A DNA stretch of 6,022 nucleotides, taken from Synergistaceae bacterium. Lineage in GTDB: Bacteria > Synergistota > Synergistia > Synergistales > Synergistaceae. The notes under the pieces are model-generated. The model was given only the letters and a program-made list of their open reading frames with translations. It was not told where the DNA came from and did not search any database. Position 1 is the first letter of the stretch. Each line of letters begins with the position of its first letter. Below, one piece after another: positions 5,405-6,022 of this stretch. The stretch covers positions 1-6,022 of the forward strand of contig JAITAT010000115.1 in NCBI GenBank assembly GCA_031283975.1, given 5' to 3'. A program made the translations under genes and the position numbers.

Positions 5405-6022
5405 TTGAAAGTGTCGAAAATATTAAAGCGTCGCGCCATCTGGCGAGAAAAAATGTTAAGGGTTATACTGATAATGGCGTTTACGCTTGTATCAGCCGGG
5501 CGCGGCGAGCCATCCGACGTCCGAGGGGACGCGCCTGCGCGCTTCACGGATGATATGGGTAAACCTATCGGTGCGGGTAAGGCGTCGCCGCGCATCGTCT
5601 CGCTTTACGCCGGGCACACGGAAAACCTCATAGCCATAGGCGCTCGCGATCTCATCGTCGCGGTAGGACATGAAGCCGGCGATTTTGAATTGTCCGTCCC
5701 CGTCCTTGGCGCGAAACCGGGCATAGAACAGTTGGCCGCGCTGGAACCCGATGTGGTTCTGACCAGGCCGATGATGGCTCGGTCGCGAGGTTTTTTCTAC
5801 AACGCGCTTGAAACTTTTGGTATGAGCGTGGTCGCGCTGGAGCCTCCTAAATGGGACGATTTCGGCCGTTATATAAAATTGTTGGGATTGGTTTCCGGGA
5901 TCGGAGACGGGGCACTGGAGACAGTTGCGGGCATAGTGGACGAAATAACGCCGGAAGCCGGTACGAAAGAAGGCTTGCGCGTTTTTTTGGTGACCAACGG
6001 CCGGACGATGGCGACGTGTACC
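5405..6022 (+). CDS. Periplasmic substrate-binding protein of a B12/siderophore-type ABC transporter, 3'-truncated by window edge
   Basis: The 206 visible codons run in frame off the end of the window. A basic N-terminus (KxxKxxKRRAxWREK) precedes a hydrophobic stretch (LRVILIMAFTLVSA, 18-31), consistent with a signal peptide. Residues about 62-206 read like the N-terminal lobe and start of the second lobe of BtuF/FepB/FhuD-type binding proteins (Peripla_BP_2): PRIVSLYAGHTENLIAIGARDLIVAVG (62-88), PVLGAKPGIEQLAALEPDVVLT (99-120), a FGMSVVAL strand (138-145), then a long helix and LRVFLVT. GGAGG at 5393-5397 lies 7 bases before TTG 5405; the ATG at codon 17 lacks a ribosome binding site and would shorten the basic region. 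The family captures cobalamin, cobinamide, haem or ferric siderophores for a BtuCD-like permease. Its place after riboswitch-controlled cbiC and cbiK makes a corrinoid or cobalt/tetrapyrrole ligand most likely, but this is inferred from context. Confidence 0.85.
   Translation, partial: MKVSKILKRRAIWREKMLRVILIMAFTLVSAGRGEPSDVRGDAPARFTDDMGKPIGAGKASPRIVSLYAGHTENLIAIGARDLIVAVGHEAGDFELSVPVLGAKPGIEQLAALEPDVVLTRPMMARSRGFFYNALETFGMSVVALEPPKWDDFGRYIKLLGLVSGIGDGALETVAGIVDEITPEAGTKEGLRVFLVTNGRTMATCT

Overview
The window is a piece of a bacterial chromosome, with every supportable gene on the + strand. It falls into two parts that differ in character. Ribosome binding sites are strong and purine-rich, TTG and GTG starts are used, and an AdoCbl-type riboswitch controls anaerobic (cobalt-early) corrin genes. 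A cobaltochelatase of the CbiK family carries an export signal. This set suits an anaerobic Gram-negative-type (diderm) bacterium. A Synergistota member or a sulfate-reducer-like anaerobe would fit, but this is a guess from gene content; no marker gene is present.

Positions 1-2458 look accessory. The window opens inside an AAA-type ATPase with a DUF4143 C-terminal region (stop at 843). About 445 bases of decayed toxin-antitoxin material follow: the C-terminal two thirds of a COG1569-type PIN toxin without its start or first catalytic Asp, and a 17-codon RelB/DinJ-like antitoxin stub that keeps its ribosome binding site but has an ATA where the start should be and then a stop. An extended -10 promoter then leads into an intact Fic-domain AMP-transferase (389 codons) with an N-terminal inhibitory helix and a C-terminal winged helix.

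Positions 2487-6022 look like core metabolism, and sampled lines are clearly richer in G+C. An intact ketopantoate reductase-type gene (panE-like) comes first. After its stop are a promoter, a well-preserved cobalamin riboswitch (about 3445-3610), a GC-rich linker and an intrinsic terminator (about 3679-3720). Under this control lie cbiC (cobalt-precorrin-8 methylmutase, TTG start), cbiK (sirohydrochlorin cobaltochelatase with a signal peptide) and, after a GC-rich hairpin, the start of a BtuF/FepB-type periplasmic binding protein that runs off the window.

Functionally, the right half reads as a B12-repressed unit joining a late corrin-ring step (CbiC) to cobalt insertion or metal-tetrapyrrole handling (CbiK) and periplasmic capture of a corrinoid or metal chelate (binding protein). 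The most notable features are the exported chelatase beside a binding protein, the riboswitch terminator whose two arms contain the same 9-base direct repeat, and the toxin-antitoxin graveyard on the left. I see no CRISPR array, tRNA, rRNA, intact insertion sequence or clearly undescribed system.
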